From contig NZ_KB906605.1 of assembly GCF_000381525.1 (NCBI RefSeq), positions 1-64,000 on the forward strand: DNA of 64,000 bases, in the 5' to 3' direction. The notes beneath the pieces are model-generated. The model saw only the letters and a list, made by a program, of their open reading frames with translations, was not told the DNA's origin and ran no database searches. Position 1 is the stretch's first letter. Every line of letters starts with the position of its first letter. Of this stretch, positions 52,823 to 64,000 are shown piece after piece. Both the position numbers and the translations under genes were made by a program. Source of the DNA: Peptostreptococcus anaerobius VPI 4330 = DSM 2949. GTDB taxonomy: Bacteria; Bacillota; Clostridia; Peptostreptococcales; Peptostreptococcaceae.

Positions 52823-52859
52823 TTGTTTATATCCAGTTTTCAATATATTTCAACATATT

Positions 52860-53639
52860 TTAGTCTACTGTTTTTTCATATGTCACTGTATATCCATGTT
52901 GGGCATATTGGTCTACAATTTCGTCCCAAAGTGCTTTCATTCCTACATTTGATGATGAGGATGTAAGTATTATCTTGTCTTCTTTTGCCATTTCAAGTTT
53001 CTTCCTAATTATGCTTGTATGTTTCTGGTATTGACCTCTTGATATCTTGTCTGCCTTTGTAGCTACTACTACGCAGTTGTATCCAAAATGCTTGATCCAT
53101 TCGTACATCATCTTGTCATCTGCTGTAGGTTCATGTCTGCAATCTACCAATAGGAATATTGCGCATAGTTCTCTTCTATCTGATAGGTACATCTCCATGA
53201 TTGCACCCCATTTTTCTTTTTCCGTTTTGGCTACTTTTGCATATCCATAGCCTGGTAGGTCAACAAAGTAGAATTCTTCATTGATTAGATAGAAGTTTAT
53301 TGTCCTTGTTTTTCCTGGTGTTGATGATGTCCTAGCGAAGTTCTTCCTAGATAGTAGACCATTGATTACTGATGATTTACCGACATTGGATCTTCCTGCT
53401 AGGGCTATCTCAGGTATTCCCTCTCCTGGATATTGTGATCTATTTACAGCACTCATTGTAATCTCTGCTGTCCTAATCTTCATCTTTTCTTCTTGTCTCA
53501 CCTTTTCGTCTATTGTCGTAGGTTTTTTAGGTGCTACTTTTTTTTTGACAGGCTTTTTGCCCTGTGTTTCTTGCTTGTTCTGATTTCTTCTTCTGTTTTT
53601 CTTTGGTTTTGTTTCAGCCACTTTAGTATTTTCTGCCAT
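52860..53639 (-). CDS. engB: Ribosome biogenesis GTP-binding protein EngB (YsxC) with basic N-terminal extension
   Basis: EngB helps assemble the 50S subunit. The 259-residue protein has G1 AGRSNVGKSS (about 81-90), G3 VDLPGYGYA (about 126-134), and G4 ATKAD. Typical EngB has about 195-200 residues; here about 52 extra residues rich in lysine, asparagine and glutamine precede the core (KPKKNRRRNQNKQ, KKPVKKKVAPKKP). The extension resembles ribosomal-protein tails and may bind rRNA. It lies 9 bases after lon, the usual lon-engB order. Confidence 0.95.
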   Translation of the reverse strand: MAENTKVAETKPKKNRRRNQNKQETQGKKPVKKKVAPKKPTTIDEKVRQEEKMKIRTAEITMSAVNRSQYPGEGIPEIALAGRSNVGKSSVINGLLSRKNFARTSSTPGKTRTINFYLINEEFYFVDLPGYGYAKVAKTEKEKWGAIMEMYLSDRRELCAIFLLVDCRHEPTADDKMMYEWIKHFGYNCVVVATKADKISRGQYQKHTSIIRKKLEMAKEDKIILTSSSSNVGMKALWDEIVDQYAQHGYTVTYEKTVD

Positions 53640-53648
53640 TTTTTCACC

Positions 53649-56021
53649 TTACATTCTCTCTAGAAGGGCAACTTCCAATACCTCTTCCATCTTATCTACC
53701 AAGACAAATTCTATGTCATTTCTTACTGTCTCTGGTATTTTTTCTATGTCTGCTTCGCACTCTTTTGGTAGGATAATCTTTCTTATTCCCATCCTGTATG
53801 CTGCAAGGACTTTTTCTCTTACGCCACCGACTGCAAGGACTCTACCTCTTAGGGTTATCTCTCCTGTCATGGCTATATTTCCTGGTACTGGCCTATTTGT
53901 AAGTGCTGATATTGTTGCCAGTGTCATGGTAATTCCTGCTGATGGCCCGTCTTTTGGTGTTGCTCCTTCTGGTATATGTATGTGTATGTCCTTGTTCTTA
54001 TAGAATTCTGGCTCTATATCCAACTTATCCGCTATTGACCTGATATATGAAATACCTGTCCTAGCTGATTCTTTCATGACGTCTCCCATCATTCCTGTTA
54101 GGACTATCTGGCCCTTGCCTGGTAGGACGCTTACTTCTATCTCTAGTGTAACGCCGCCTACTGCTGTCCATGCTAGTCCGTTTACTAGGCCTACCTGTGG
54201 GTTCATATCCAGTGGTTCTTGTCTATATTTTTCCTTGCCTAGGTATTTTACTACAAGTTCTTTTGTCATTGTAACTGGCTTTAGCTTTGGATTTTCGACC
54301 ATTTCCTTGACTACTTTTCTGCAAAGTTTGCCGATTGTCCTCTCTAGCTGTCTTACTCCAGCTTCTCTTGTATACCTATTGATTACATACTTGATTACTT
54401 CATCATCCATCTTTATGAAGTCTTTGTTCAAGCCATTTTCTTTAAGCTGCTTTTTAAGGACAAAGTTCTTGACTATCTCTAGTTTTTCTTCTTCTAGGTA
54501 GCCTTCTATATCTATTACTTCCATCCTGTCATACAGCGGTCTAGGTATATTTCTTAAATCGTTGGCTGTTGTTATAAATAGGACCTTTGATAGGTCAAAC
54601 GGCAGCTCTAGGTAGTGGTCTACAAAGTACTTGTTCTGTTCTGGGTCCAATACTTCTAGCATTGCTGATGTAGGGTCTCCCTTAAAGTCGCTTGCCATCT
54701 TGTCTATCTCATCTAGTAGTATAACTGGATTTTTTGACTTGGCTTCTTTCATGGCATTGATTATTCTGCCAGGAATAGCTCCTATATATGTTCTTCTATG
54801 TCCTCTTATCTCTGCCTCGTCTCTTACTCCACCTAGGGATATCCTAACAAAGTGTCTTCCAAGTGATCTTGCAACTGACTTTGCTATTGATGTCTTACCA
54901 ACCCCTGGAGGTCCTGCAAGACATATGATAGGTCCCTTTAGGTTTTTGGATAGCTTTCTCACTGCTAGGTATTCTAGAATCCTATCCTTGACATCATCTA
55001 GGCCATAGTGGTCTTCGTTAAGGATCTTCTCTGATTTTTTGATATCAAATCTGTTTCTTGATTCCTTGTTCCAAGGAAGTGAGAATATAGTATCCAAGTA
55101 GTTCTTTGACACATTATAATCTGGTGAACCAACTGGTGTCCTCTCAAATTTTTCGATCTCTTTTTCAATCTTTTCAAATGTTTCTGCGTCTATCTTTAGT
55201 TCATTTAGCTTGGCCCTATAGCCGCTATCTTCTCCCTCGTCTGGTATTTCTCCAAGTTCTTTCTGGATAGCCTTCATCTGTTCTCTTAGATAGTAGTCCT
55301 TCTGGATCTTGTTCATCTGCTTTCTTACATCTTGATTTATCTTCTTGTCTATCTTGATCACTTCTAGCTCTCTTTGTAGATAGTCGTAAATCATCTTCAT
55401 TCTTTCTTCTACATCAAGTGTAACAAGGATTTTTTGTCTATCTGAGAACTTCAAGAATAGGCTTGATGCTATTATATCTATCAGCATTGAATATCCCTCT
55501 GCATCTGCTAGGTCCATAGATGCATCTGATGTCATCTCTACTGCTATAGATATATAGTTTTCAAATCCCTTCATCAGACGTCTAGAGTATGCCTCTAGGG
55601 TATTCTTCTCTTCGTCTGTAAATTGGTCTTCATCAAACTCTATAGGCGTAATCTGACCCATCCATGCATTGTTTTCGTCTATCCACATCTTTTCAAGTTT
55701 AGCTCTTCCAAGACCTTCAACCAAGACCCTAATAGATGTCTCAGATGTTCTGATCACCTGCTTTACGCTACAGATAGTACCTATAGTGTATATGTCATCT
55801 ATGTCTGGCTCCTCAACTAGTGAATCAAACTGGCTGGCTAGGAATATTTTCTCCCCATTTATCATGCTCAGTTCGAAGCTCTCTATAGAGTTTAATCTAC
55901 CTATATCAAATGACTGCAATATACATGGAGAAATTGATATTCCCCTTAGTGGTATCATAGGCATTTCTATAGTATCTTTGTATATTATTACATTATTATC
56001 TTTTACTTCATTGTTTTCCAT
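53649..56021 (-). CDS. lon: ATP-dependent protease Lon (LonA)
   Basis: Lon degrades misfolded and regulatory proteins in the cytosol. The 790-residue LonA has an N-terminal substrate domain (about 15-215), a central AAA+ module with GPPGVGKTSIAKS (about 364-376) and LLDEIDK, and the C-terminal protease with catalytic Ser in KDGPSAGITM and Lys in GGVREKVLAAYRMG. AAAGGAG precedes the ATG. A consensus promoter and a 19-base palindrome are found upstream, so it can be controlled apart from clpX. Confidence 0.97.
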   Translation of the reverse strand: MENNEVKDNNVIIYKDTIEMPMIPLRGISISPCILQSFDIGRLNSIESFELSMINGEKIFLASQFDSLVEEPDIDDIYTIGTICSVKQVIRTSETSIRVLVEGLGRAKLEKMWIDENNAWMGQITPIEFDEDQFTDEEKNTLEAYSRRLMKGFENYISIAVEMTSDASMDLADAEGYSMLIDIIASSLFLKFSDRQKILVTLDVEERMKMIYDYLQRELEVIKIDKKINQDVRKQMNKIQKDYYLREQMKAIQKELGEIPDEGEDSGYRAKLNELKIDAETFEKIEKEIEKFERTPVGSPDYNVSKNYLDTIFSLPWNKESRNRFDIKKSEKILNEDHYGLDDVKDRILEYLAVRKLSKNLKGPIICLAGPPGVGKTSIAKSVARSLGRHFVRISLGGVRDEAEIRGHRRTYIGAIPGRIINAMKEAKSKNPVILLDEIDKMASDFKGDPTSAMLEVLDPEQNKYFVDHYLELPFDLSKVLFITTANDLRNIPRPLYDRMEVIDIEGYLEEEKLEIVKNFVLKKQLKENGLNKDFIKMDDEVIKYVINRYTREAGVRQLERTIGKLCRKVVKEMVENPKLKPVTMTKELVVKYLGKEKYRQEPLDMNPQVGLVNGLAWTAVGGVTLEIEVSVLPGKGQIVLTGMMGDVMKESARTGISYIRSIADKLDIEPEFYKNKDIHIHIPEGATPKDGPSAGITMTLATISALTNRPVPGNIAMTGEITLRGRVLAVGGVREKVLAAYRMGIRKIILPKECEADIEKIPETVRNDIEFVLVDKMEEVLEVALLERM

Positions 56022-56055
56022 AATACTCTCCTTTCAACATAAATCCCCTAAGACT

Positions 56056-56074
56056 TTAAATCAAATTGATTTAA
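56056..56074. promoter_or_regulatory. 19-base perfect palindrome in the lon leader
   Basis: TTAAATCAAATTGATTTAA is a 9-1-9 palindrome, between the lon promoter and its start. It does not match CIRCE or the tandem heptads of CtsR. Probable operator of unknown regulator. Confidence 0.6.
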
Positions 56075-56103
56075 TAGCACCATCGGGCAAATACGTATAT
56101 ATT

Positions 56104-56132
56104 ATTATATATGTAAGTATACCTATTTTCAA
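56104..56132 (-). promoter_or_regulatory. SigA promoter of lon
   Basis: TTGAAA (56127-56132), 17 bases, TATAAT (56104-56109) on the minus strand, about 80 bases before lon. Confidence 0.8.
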
Positions 56133-56223
56133 CTGATTTGTAACATTTAATAGTGCTTATTCAATAATTTTCGCAAATTTTTGTTCCTTATTGTACTTTT
56201 ACTGCAAAAATATGCTTCTTAAC

Positions 56224-56257
56224 TAAAAAAAGGAACCCAATTTCAAAATTGGATTCC
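56224..56257 (-). terminator. Terminator of clpX
   Basis: GGAATCCAATTT and AAATTGGGTTCC form a stem of up to 12 pairs with a short loop, then TTTTTTT on the minus strand, 8 bases after the clpX stop. Confidence 0.9.
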
Positions 56258-56264
56258 AAAATTA

Positions 56265-57533
56265 CTAACTTATAGGGCTATCGTTTATTACTTCTCTTAC
56301 ATCTTTGAATACTATCTCTGGTTTTGCATTTTCTTCTATGCAGTCTCTTTTTATTATTACTTTTTCAACATTCTCTAATGATGGAACTTCATACATCACA
56401 TCCATCAAGGCATGTTCAATAATACTTCTAAGACCTCTTGCACCAGTTTTTCTCTCGATAGCCTTTTGAGCAACTGCTCTTAGGGCATCTTCTTCAAACT
56501 CAAGCTTTGCATCATCATACTCGAACAACTTCGCATACTGCTTTGTAAGAGCATTCTTTGGTTCTGTAAGTATCTTGACTAGGGATTCTTCATCTAGTAG
56601 GTCAAGAGTCGCTAGCACTGGAACTCTACCTATAAACTCCGGTATCAAACCGAATTTTAGTAGGTCATCAGGTACTACCTGTGAATATAGCTTACCTATA
56701 TCCATGTCGTTCTTAGATTCTATTTTGGCACCAAATCCTAGAGACTTTTCCTTACCACGCTTTTGTACTATCTTCTCTATACCATCAAAGGCACCACCTA
56801 AGATAAATAGTATGTTAGTAGTATCAACCTTCAAAAATTCTTGGTGAGGATGCTTTCTTCCGCCTGATGGTGGAACATTGGCAACCGTACCTTCAAGAAT
56901 CTTTAGTAGGGCCTGCTGTACACCTTCACCACTTACATCTCTAGTGATTGATGGATTTTCAGACTTTCTAGATATCTTATCTATCTCGTCTATGTATATA
57001 ATACCCTTCTGGGCTCTTTCAACATCAAAATCAGCTGCCTGAACCAACTTTAGAATGATATTCTCAACATCTTCTCCTACATATCCTGCCTCAGTAAGTG
57101 AAGTTGCATCAGCTATTGCAAATGGAACATTCAAAATCTTGGCTAGGGTCTGGGCAAGCAAGGTCTTACCTGATCCTGTAGGTCCTAATAGGAGGATGTT
57201 TGACTTTTGTACTTCAACATCACCTGTAGTATTCTCTGAATATATTCTCTTGTAATGGTTGTAAACAGCTACTGATAGGGCTTTTTTGGCCCCACTTTGA
57301 CCTATTACATAATCATTTAAGATTTCCATCATCTCTTTTGGCTTTGGAAGATTCATCTCGCCATTTTCCTGGGCTGCATTTGCCAGCATCTCTTCCTCTA
57401 TTATCTCACTACACAATCCAACACATTCATCACAGATATATACACCAGGACCTGCTATTATCCTCTTGACCTGGTCTTGTGTCTTACCACAAAATGAACA
57501 TCTGAATTGTTTTTCATTATCTTTATTAGGCAC
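56265..57533 (-). CDS. clpX: ATP-dependent Clp protease ATP-binding subunit ClpX
   Basis: ClpX unfolds substrates and feeds them to ClpP. The 422-residue AAA+ protein has an N-terminal zinc-binding domain ([11 protein letters not shown] and [10 protein letters not shown], about 12-40), Walker [13 protein letters not shown] (about 117-128), Walker [10 protein letters not shown], the pore loop in [11 protein letters not shown] and the ClpP-docking IGF-type loop region (GFGAKIES). The start codon is GTG behind AGAGGTG. It is 24 bases after clpP. Confidence 0.97.
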   Translation of the reverse strand: MPNKDNEKQFRCSFCGKTQDQVKRIIAGPGVYICDECVGLCSEIIEEEMLANAAQENGEMNLPKPKEMMEILNDYVIGQSGAKKALSVAVYNHYKRIYSENTTGDVEVQKSNILLLGPTGSGKTLLAQTLAKILNVPFAIADATSLTEAGYVGEDVENIILKLVQAADFDVERAQKGIIYIDEIDKISRKSENPSITRDVSGEGVQQALLKILEGTVANVPPSGGRKHPHQEFLKVDTTNILFILGGAFDGIEKIVQKRGKEKSLGFGAKIESKNDMDIGKLYSQVVPDDLLKFGLIPEFIGRVPVLATLDLLDEESLVKILTEPKNALTKQYAKLFEYDDAKLEFEEDALRAVAQKAIERKTGARGLRSIIEHALMDVMYEVPSLENVEKVIIKRDCIEENAKPEIVFKDVREVINDSPIS

Positions 57534-57557
57534 TTAATCACCTCTTTCTATCTCTTC

Positions 57558-58142
57558 TTATACTCTTCCTGCTATTACTTCGTCTATTAAACCAAAGTCC
57601 CTTGCTTCATCAGCAGTCATAAAGTTGTCACGTTCTGTATTGGCCTTTACTGTTTCAAGGTCTTGACCAGTTCTCTCTGCCAATATCTTGTTCAACTTTT
57701 CTTTTATACTCAATAGGTACTTAGTGTGTATTTCTATATCTGTAGCCTGACCCCTTGTTCCGCCTAGTGGCTGGTGGATCATAACTGTGCTGTTTGGGAG
57801 GGCATATCTCTTACCCTTGGCACCTGCAGCTAGTAAAAATGCACCCATAGATGCAGCCATACCTACACAGATAGTGCTGACATCAGCCTTTATATACTGC
57901 ATTGTGTCATAGATAGCCATACCAGCTGTTACACTACCACCTGGTGAGTTGATATATAAATGTATATCCTTGTCTGGGTCATCTGCCTCTAAAAACAGCA
58001 TCTGCGCAACTACAAGGCTAGCTGTTTGGTCATTGACTTCATCGCCCAAAAATATTATTCTATCCTTTAATAGCCTTGAGTAAATATCATAAGATCTTTC
58101 ACCCCTGCCATCTTGTTCTACGACGTATGGTACTAATGCCAT
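57558..58142 (-). CDS. clpP: ATP-dependent Clp protease proteolytic subunit ClpP
   Basis: ClpP forms the peptidase barrel of ClpXP. The 194-residue protein has the catalytic Ser in [13 protein letters not shown] (about 97), His in [11 protein letters not shown] (about 122) and the Asp further on. The start is the ATG behind GGAGGAG ([11 protein letters not shown]), 23 codons inside the longest frame. The 5' leader holds a perfect 11-pair hairpin. It is the first gene of clpP-clpX, downstream of tig. Confidence 0.97.
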   Translation of the reverse strand: MALVPYVVEQDGRGERSYDIYSRLLKDRIIFLGDEVNDQTASLVVAQMLFLEADDPDKDIHLYINSPGGSVTAGMAIYDTMQYIKADVSTICVGMAASMGAFLLAAGAKGKRYALPNSTVMIHQPLGGTRGQATDIEIHTKYLLSIKEKLNKILAERTGQDLETVKANTERDNFMTADEARDFGLIDEVIAGRV

Positions 58143-58172
58143 ATTATCTCCTCCAAATCTCTTTTTTCTAAT

Positions 58173-58227
58173 AAAGACCACATAATATGATGTGGTCTTT
58201 AAAACTAACATACTACTTTATATTATA
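58173..58227 (-). promoter_or_regulatory. clpP promoter with leader hairpin
   Basis: An extended -10 TGATATAAT has its TATAAT at 58222-58227 (minus strand). Just after the predicted start point, AAAGACCACAT (58173-58183) and ATGTGGTCTTT (58190-58200) form a perfect hairpin 30 bases before the ClpP start. No CtsR or CIRCE box was seen. Confidence 0.6.
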
Positions 58228-58340
58228 TCATATACCTAAAATTTTCCTATACTAATTTGTTTTTCGCAGCAAATTAGCATAAAGTAACAAATATAATCAT
58301 AAAGCATGTTATCAATATTCTAGTTTAAGCCTAGTTAAAA

Positions 58341-59624
58341 TTACTTAACTACAGCAGCATCTAATATAAGATCTACAGTCTTTTCTGATCTTATTCTGTT
58401 AGATATATTTTCTATATCTTCTGGCTGAAGACTCTTCTTTACCTTTTCTATGTCTATCTGGTACATAGCAGCAAACTTTTCAAGGTCTTTGTCTAGGTCT
58501 TCCTGACTTACTTCAACATTTTCAAGTTCAGCTATTTCTTCTACAACTAGAGTACTCTTTACAATGTTTAGGGCATCTTCTCTTCTAGCTTCTCTGATTT
58601 CTTCCATAGACTGACCTGATAATTCAGCGAACTGTTCTATTGACCAACCCTGGTAGCTTAACTGCATATTAAGGTCATTTAACATTCTGTCCATCTGAGC
58701 TTCTACCATTGAGTTTGGTATTTCTACTTCAACGCCTTCAGCAACCTTGGCAACAGCAGCATCTCTCATCTGTCTCTTAGCTTCTTCTTCTGCATCCTTT
58801 TCTAGCTTAGCCTTAACGTCAGCCTTTAATTCAGCTAGTGATTCAAATTCAGTTGTATCCTGAGCGAATTCATCATTTAGTTCTGGTAATTCCTTTACCT
58901 TTACTTCATGAAGCTTAACTTCGAATACTACTGGCTTACCAGCTAGTTCTTCTGCTGGGTATTCTTCTGGGAATGTTACGTTTACTTCGAATTCTTCTCC
59001 AGCCTTCTTACCTATTATCTGTTCTTCAAATCCTGGTATAAATGTACCTGAACCTATTTCTAGTGAGTAAGCTTCAGCAGTTCCACCTTCAAATGCTTCA
59101 CCGTTTAGAAGACCCTTGAAGTCTATTACTGCAGTGTTTCCATTTTCTACTGGAGCATCTACAGTTACAACTCTAGCATGGCTCTGTAACATTGAGTTTA
59201 GTTCAGCATCTATTCTTTCTTCTTCAACTTCTGCTGATACCTTTTCTATTTCAACACCCTTGTAGTTCTTTACTTCAACTTCTGGTCTAACATCAGCTGT
59301 AGCAACAAGTACTAAAGATCCGTCTTCATTTGCTTCCTTGATGTCTAGCTCTGGCTGGCTAACAACCTTTAGGCCTAGTTCATCTACTGCTACTGGATAT
59401 ATTTCTGGTAGTAATATATCTAGAGCATCATTGAAGAATATTCCCTTTCCATAGTTCATTTCGATTATTCTTCTTGGAGCCTTTCCTTTTCTAAATCCAT
59501 CTATCTTATATCTAGATCTAGTCTTCTTGTATGCCTTTTCTACAGCTGCATCAAATTCCTTTGCATCAACTGCCATCTCGAAGCTTACAGAATTTCCTTC
59601 TTTTTTGATTAGTTCTGCTTTCAT
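58341..59624 (-). CDS. tig: Trigger factor
   Basis: Trigger factor is the ribosome-bound chaperone and prolyl isomerase. The 427-residue protein has the ribosome-docking signature in YKIDGFRKGKAPRRIIE (about 37-53), a FKBP-type domain around 155-240 (VIDFKGLLNGEAFEGGTAEAYSLEIGSG followed by FPEEYPAEELAGKPVVFEV) and a long helical C-terminal domain. CAGGAGG precedes the ATG. The gene order tig-clpP-clpX-lon-engB is the common clostridial arrangement. Confidence 0.97.
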   Translation of the reverse strand: MKAELIKKEGNSVSFEMAVDAKEFDAAVEKAYKKTRSRYKIDGFRKGKAPRRIIEMNYGKGIFFNDALDILLPEIYPVAVDELGLKVVSQPELDIKEANEDGSLVLVATADVRPEVEVKNYKGVEIEKVSAEVEEERIDAELNSMLQSHARVVTVDAPVENGNTAVIDFKGLLNGEAFEGGTAEAYSLEIGSGTFIPGFEEQIIGKKAGEEFEVNVTFPEEYPAEELAGKPVVFEVKLHEVKVKELPELNDEFAQDTTEFESLAELKADVKAKLEKDAEEEAKRQMRDAAVAKVAEGVEVEIPNSMVEAQMDRMLNDLNMQLSYQGWSIEQFAELSGQSMEEIREARREDALNIVKSTLVVEEIAELENVEVSQEDLDKDLEKFAAMYQIDIEKVKKSLQPEDIENISNRIRSEKTVDLILDAAVVK

Positions 59625-59735
59625 TTCAATCCTCCTGATTTATTTTAATTTTTCATTATCTTTTATATTTTTTAACACAATTCGACTTCTTAATTATACT
59701 ATAAAAGTACTTAAATTGCACCTATTTTATGAAAT

Positions 59736-60212
59736 TTATATGTAAAAATAATTATATTGATAGCTTCCATTATCTACGTCCATGACAACATATGATCCTC
59801 TGCTTCCATCTCTTGGTTGGGAAAGACTGCCTGGGTTTAATATTAGTAAACCACCCATATATGTATCGTCCTTTATGTGGGTGTGACCATATACTACTAT
59901 ATTGGCGCCTATCTCCTGCCCCTTACTAGCGAGTATCTCCGGCCCATACTTTACACTATACCTGTGTCCATGGGTCAAGAAAAACTTGAGCCCTTCAAGC
60001 TCAAACTCTATCTCCCTGTCAGTATTTTCAAAGTCGCAGTTGCCTATGACTCCTATAACTGGCTTTTTGGATTTTTCCTTGAGATATACAGAATCTCTAA
60101 AATTGTCGCCTGCATGGACTATTATATCTATTTTCTCTTCCTCTATTATAGGAAGTAGCTTGTTTAGCCTATCTATTGAATGGTGGCTATCCGATAGTAT
60201 CAATAATTTCAT
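59736..60212 (-). CDS. YfcE/MJ0936-type metallophosphoesterase
   Basis: This 158-residue calcineurin-like phosphoesterase shows all metal-binding blocks: LILSDSHHS (about 3-11), VHAGD (about 33-37), GNCD (about 57-60), FFLTHGH (about 75-81) and VVYGHTH (about 106-112). It is the short YfcE/MJ0936 type acting on small phosphodiesters; the physiological substrate is unknown. It is downstream of the rph-rdgB gene by about 108 bases, an association seen in many Firmicutes, suggesting a shared transcript. Confidence 0.92.
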   Translation of the reverse strand: MKLLILSDSHHSIDRLNKLLPIIEEEKIDIIVHAGDNFRDSVYLKEKSKKPVIGVIGNCDFENTDREIEFELEGLKFFLTHGHRYSVKYGPEILASKGQEIGANIVVYGHTHIKDDTYMGGLLILNPGSLSQPRDGSRGSYVVMDVDNGSYQYNYFYI

Positions 60213-60320
60213 TCCAACTCCTATTTCAATACACTTAAAATTCTAGAACTTGATTTCATATAGTTATTTCTTTTATTTAATATATTTAGTCTATACTATT
60301 CTCCATTCTAGAACTTTTAT

Positions 60321-61748
60321 CTATATAGTTCTCTCTGCTAGAACCTTTATTAGTTTGTCCTTCATAATCTCCAAGGCACGTGACCTGTGACTAAATGAAT
60401 TCTTGATCTCTGGTGACAAGACTCCAAATGTCTCATCATAGCCTTCAGGTATAAACATAGAGTCATATCCAAAACCATTCTCTCCACTGGTCTTAATAGC
60501 TATCTTGCCCTCTACCTTACCCCTTGCAAGGATTTCTTTTCCATCTGGGAACACAAGGGCTATCACACATACAAACCTTGCTGTACGCTTATCCATAGGT
60601 ACACCTTCAAGTTCCTCAAACATCTTGTTCCTGTTGTCTTCATCTGTAGCATTTTCCCCTGCATACCTAGCCGAATATATACCAGGTCTTTTGTCAAGAG
60701 CGTCTACCTCTATACCAGAGTCATCACCTATAGCTATCATTCCTGTTTTTTGTGCTATTGTTCTAGCCTTTATAAGGGCATTGTGCTCAAAAGTCCTTCC
60801 ATTTTCTATTATTTCAAGACCTTCTAGGTCTACATCCTTCATAGATAATATCTTAAAATCAAGGTCTGATAACATAGTCTGGATTTCTTCTAGCTTGTGC
60901 ATATTTCCAGTAGCTATAACAGCCTCTCTCTTGTATTCACAACCTATAATTGCATCTGCAACCTCACCCAAGGCCTGTCTTTGAAGTCTCATAAGATCCC
61001 TATTTCCTTTTTCAGCAAGTTCTAGTATCCTGCTCAACTCTTCTCTAGTAAAGGGTCTTTCTTCACCAGTCCCCTGGATTTCGATAAATTCACCCCTGTT
61101 ATTCATGACAACATTCGTATCTACCATAGCCTTAGAGTCTTCCTCATAACATATATCAAGCCTTACCTCATCATCAATTATACCTATACTTATTGCTGCC
61201 AATAGGTTCTTTACAGGCATCTTCTTGATCTGACCAGACTTATACAGCTTGTATAGGGCATCTGCTAGGGCTACATAGGCACCTGTAATTGAAGCTGTCC
61301 TAGTACCTCCATCTGCCTGTATAACATCACAGTCTATCCATATAGTCCTCTCACCTAGGGCTTCCATGTCTACAACAGACCTGATAGACCTTCCTATCAA
61401 CCTCTGTATTTCCTGACTTCTGCCATCCACCTTGCCCTTGGATGAATCTCTTTTCTTTCTAGATTCTGTAGCACTAGGCAGCATAGAGTACTCTGCTGTA
61501 ATCCATCCTGACCCAGCCCCCTTCATAAAATGAGGCACTCCTTCTTCTATAGATGCTGTACAAATAACCTTGGTATTTCCAACTTCTATCAGTACTGAAC
61601 CAGCAGAATACTTTGTATAATTCCTAGTTATCTTTACATCTCTTATTTGATCAAGCGACCTGCCATCAGGTCTAGAACTTGTATTTTCTTCCTTGTAACC
61701 ACAGGCAACTTCACTTTTCTTGCCTAATGGGTTCTCTATAATTGCCAT
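60321..61748 (-). CDS. RNase PH fused to XTP/dITP diphosphatase (RdgB)
   Basis: This chain of about 475 residues joins two enzymes. Residues about 25-270 are RNase PH ([15 protein letters not shown], the PRGSVL-like [20 protein letters not shown], and [19 protein letters not shown]), which trims tRNA 3' ends. Residues about 277-475 are RdgB ([14 protein letters not shown], then [21 protein letters not shown] and SHRSRAL), which removes non-canonical purine triphosphates. The ATG behind GAGGTGG is preferred. Fusion of the two is known in some clostridia; here the junction is at residues about 270-276. No frameshift separates the halves. Confidence 0.95.
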   Translation of the reverse strand: MAIIENPLGKKSEVACGYKEENTSSRPDGRSLDQIRDVKITRNYTKYSAGSVLIEVGNTKVICTASIEEGVPHFMKGAGSGWITAEYSMLPSATESRKKRDSSKGKVDGRSQEIQRLIGRSIRSVVDMEALGERTIWIDCDVIQADGGTRTASITGAYVALADALYKLYKSGQIKKMPVKNLLAAISIGIIDDEVRLDICYEEDSKAMVDTNVVMNNRGEFIEIQGTGEERPFTREELSRILELAEKGNRDLMRLQRQALGEVADAIIGCEYKREAVIATGNMHKLEEIQTMLSDLDFKILSMKDVDLEGLEIIENGRTFEHNALIKARTIAQKTGMIAIGDDSGIEVDALDKRPGIYSARYAGENATDEDNRNKMFEELEGVPMDKRTARFVCVIALVFPDGKEILARGKVEGKIAIKTSGENGFGYDSMFIPEGYDETFGVLSPEIKNSFSHRSRALEIMKDKLIKVLAERTI

Positions 61749-61797
61749 CAAACCACCTCACTTGTACTTATACAATTAGCTAAAACATCACTGTTCG

Positions 61798-63972
<2,175 letters not shown>

Positions 63973-64000
63973 TCAAAAAATCTCCCTTTAATATATCATC

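Noticed and set aside
52654-52863. 69-codon plus-strand ORF after hpt
   Set aside because: It consists largely of the hpt/engB terminator hairpin and lacks conservation signals.

Overview
The window looks like chromosome of a low-GC anaerobic Firmicute, most likely Clostridia of the Peptostreptococcaceae type (Peptostreptococcus-like). The evidence is the AT-rich sequence, frequent cta/ata codons, clear AGGAGG ribosome sites, a tig-clpP-clpX-lon-engB chaperone and protease block, an RNase PH/RdgB fusion, a clostridial anaerobic glycerol-3-phosphate dehydrogenase set, and TPP, guanine and GlpP-type leader control. The genus assignment is an inference. No rRNA or tRNA gene is visible.

Layout: 0-0.3 kb, 5' part of a group II intron sitting at the brnQ terminator. 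0.4-4.9 kb, branched-chain amino acid carrier, a membrane-anchored C39-like peptidase and an Rrf2 regulator. 5.1-8.3 kb, thiD-thiE-thiC under a TPP riboswitch. 8.4-12.6 kb, an AEC permease, an SsuABC/TauABC-type importer and a 2-Cys peroxiredoxin. 12.7-14.8 kb, a YtrA-type GntR regulator with a membrane protein and three identical operator modules. 15-17.1 kb, xanthine permease and xpt under a guanine-class riboswitch. 17.4-18.8 kb, a YwaF-like membrane protein with an ECF S component. 18.9-26 kb, a Crp/Fnr regulator and the glycerol regulon (glpP, glpF, glpK, two flavoproteins, DUF1667 protein). 26.1-27.7 kb, an AbiE toxin-antitoxin pair. 27.7-31.6 kb, an FtsX-type ABC system preceded by tandem repeats, and a Mop protein. 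31.9-39 kb, a TetR-controlled module of two half-ABC transporters and a complete ECF transporter. 39-41.5 kb, transposase debris, a Phd/RelE-ParE pair and a GIY-YIG protein. 41.5-47.1 kb, housekeeping rRNA-modification, Hsp33, methyltransferase and L-serine dehydratase genes. 47.3-50.5 kb, a degraded region with IS30 and ISL3 remnants and a truncated ABC gene. 50.7-64 kb, a DapA-like protein without the Schiff-base lysine, hpt, then engB-lon-clpX-clpP-tig, a phosphoesterase, rph-rdgB and ligA.

How genes work together: glycerol enters through GlpF, is phosphorylated by GlpK and oxidised by the GlpA-like/GlpB-like/DUF1667 set. Two similar terminator hairpins, before glpF and before the dehydrogenase, are probable GlpP antitermination targets, and a cre-like site overlaps the glpF -35. 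Thiamine pyrimidine synthesis and coupling are present, but the thiazole branch is not. Purine salvage is split between a riboswitch-controlled pbuX-xpt operon and a separate hpt.

The least understood parts are the TetR/paired-ABC/ECF module (31.9-39.0 kb), the inverted repeat that would hide the abiE ribosome site in read-through RNA, the catalytic-residue-poor DapA homologue, and the three GTATTA-N7-TAATAC modules upstream of the YtrA-type regulator.
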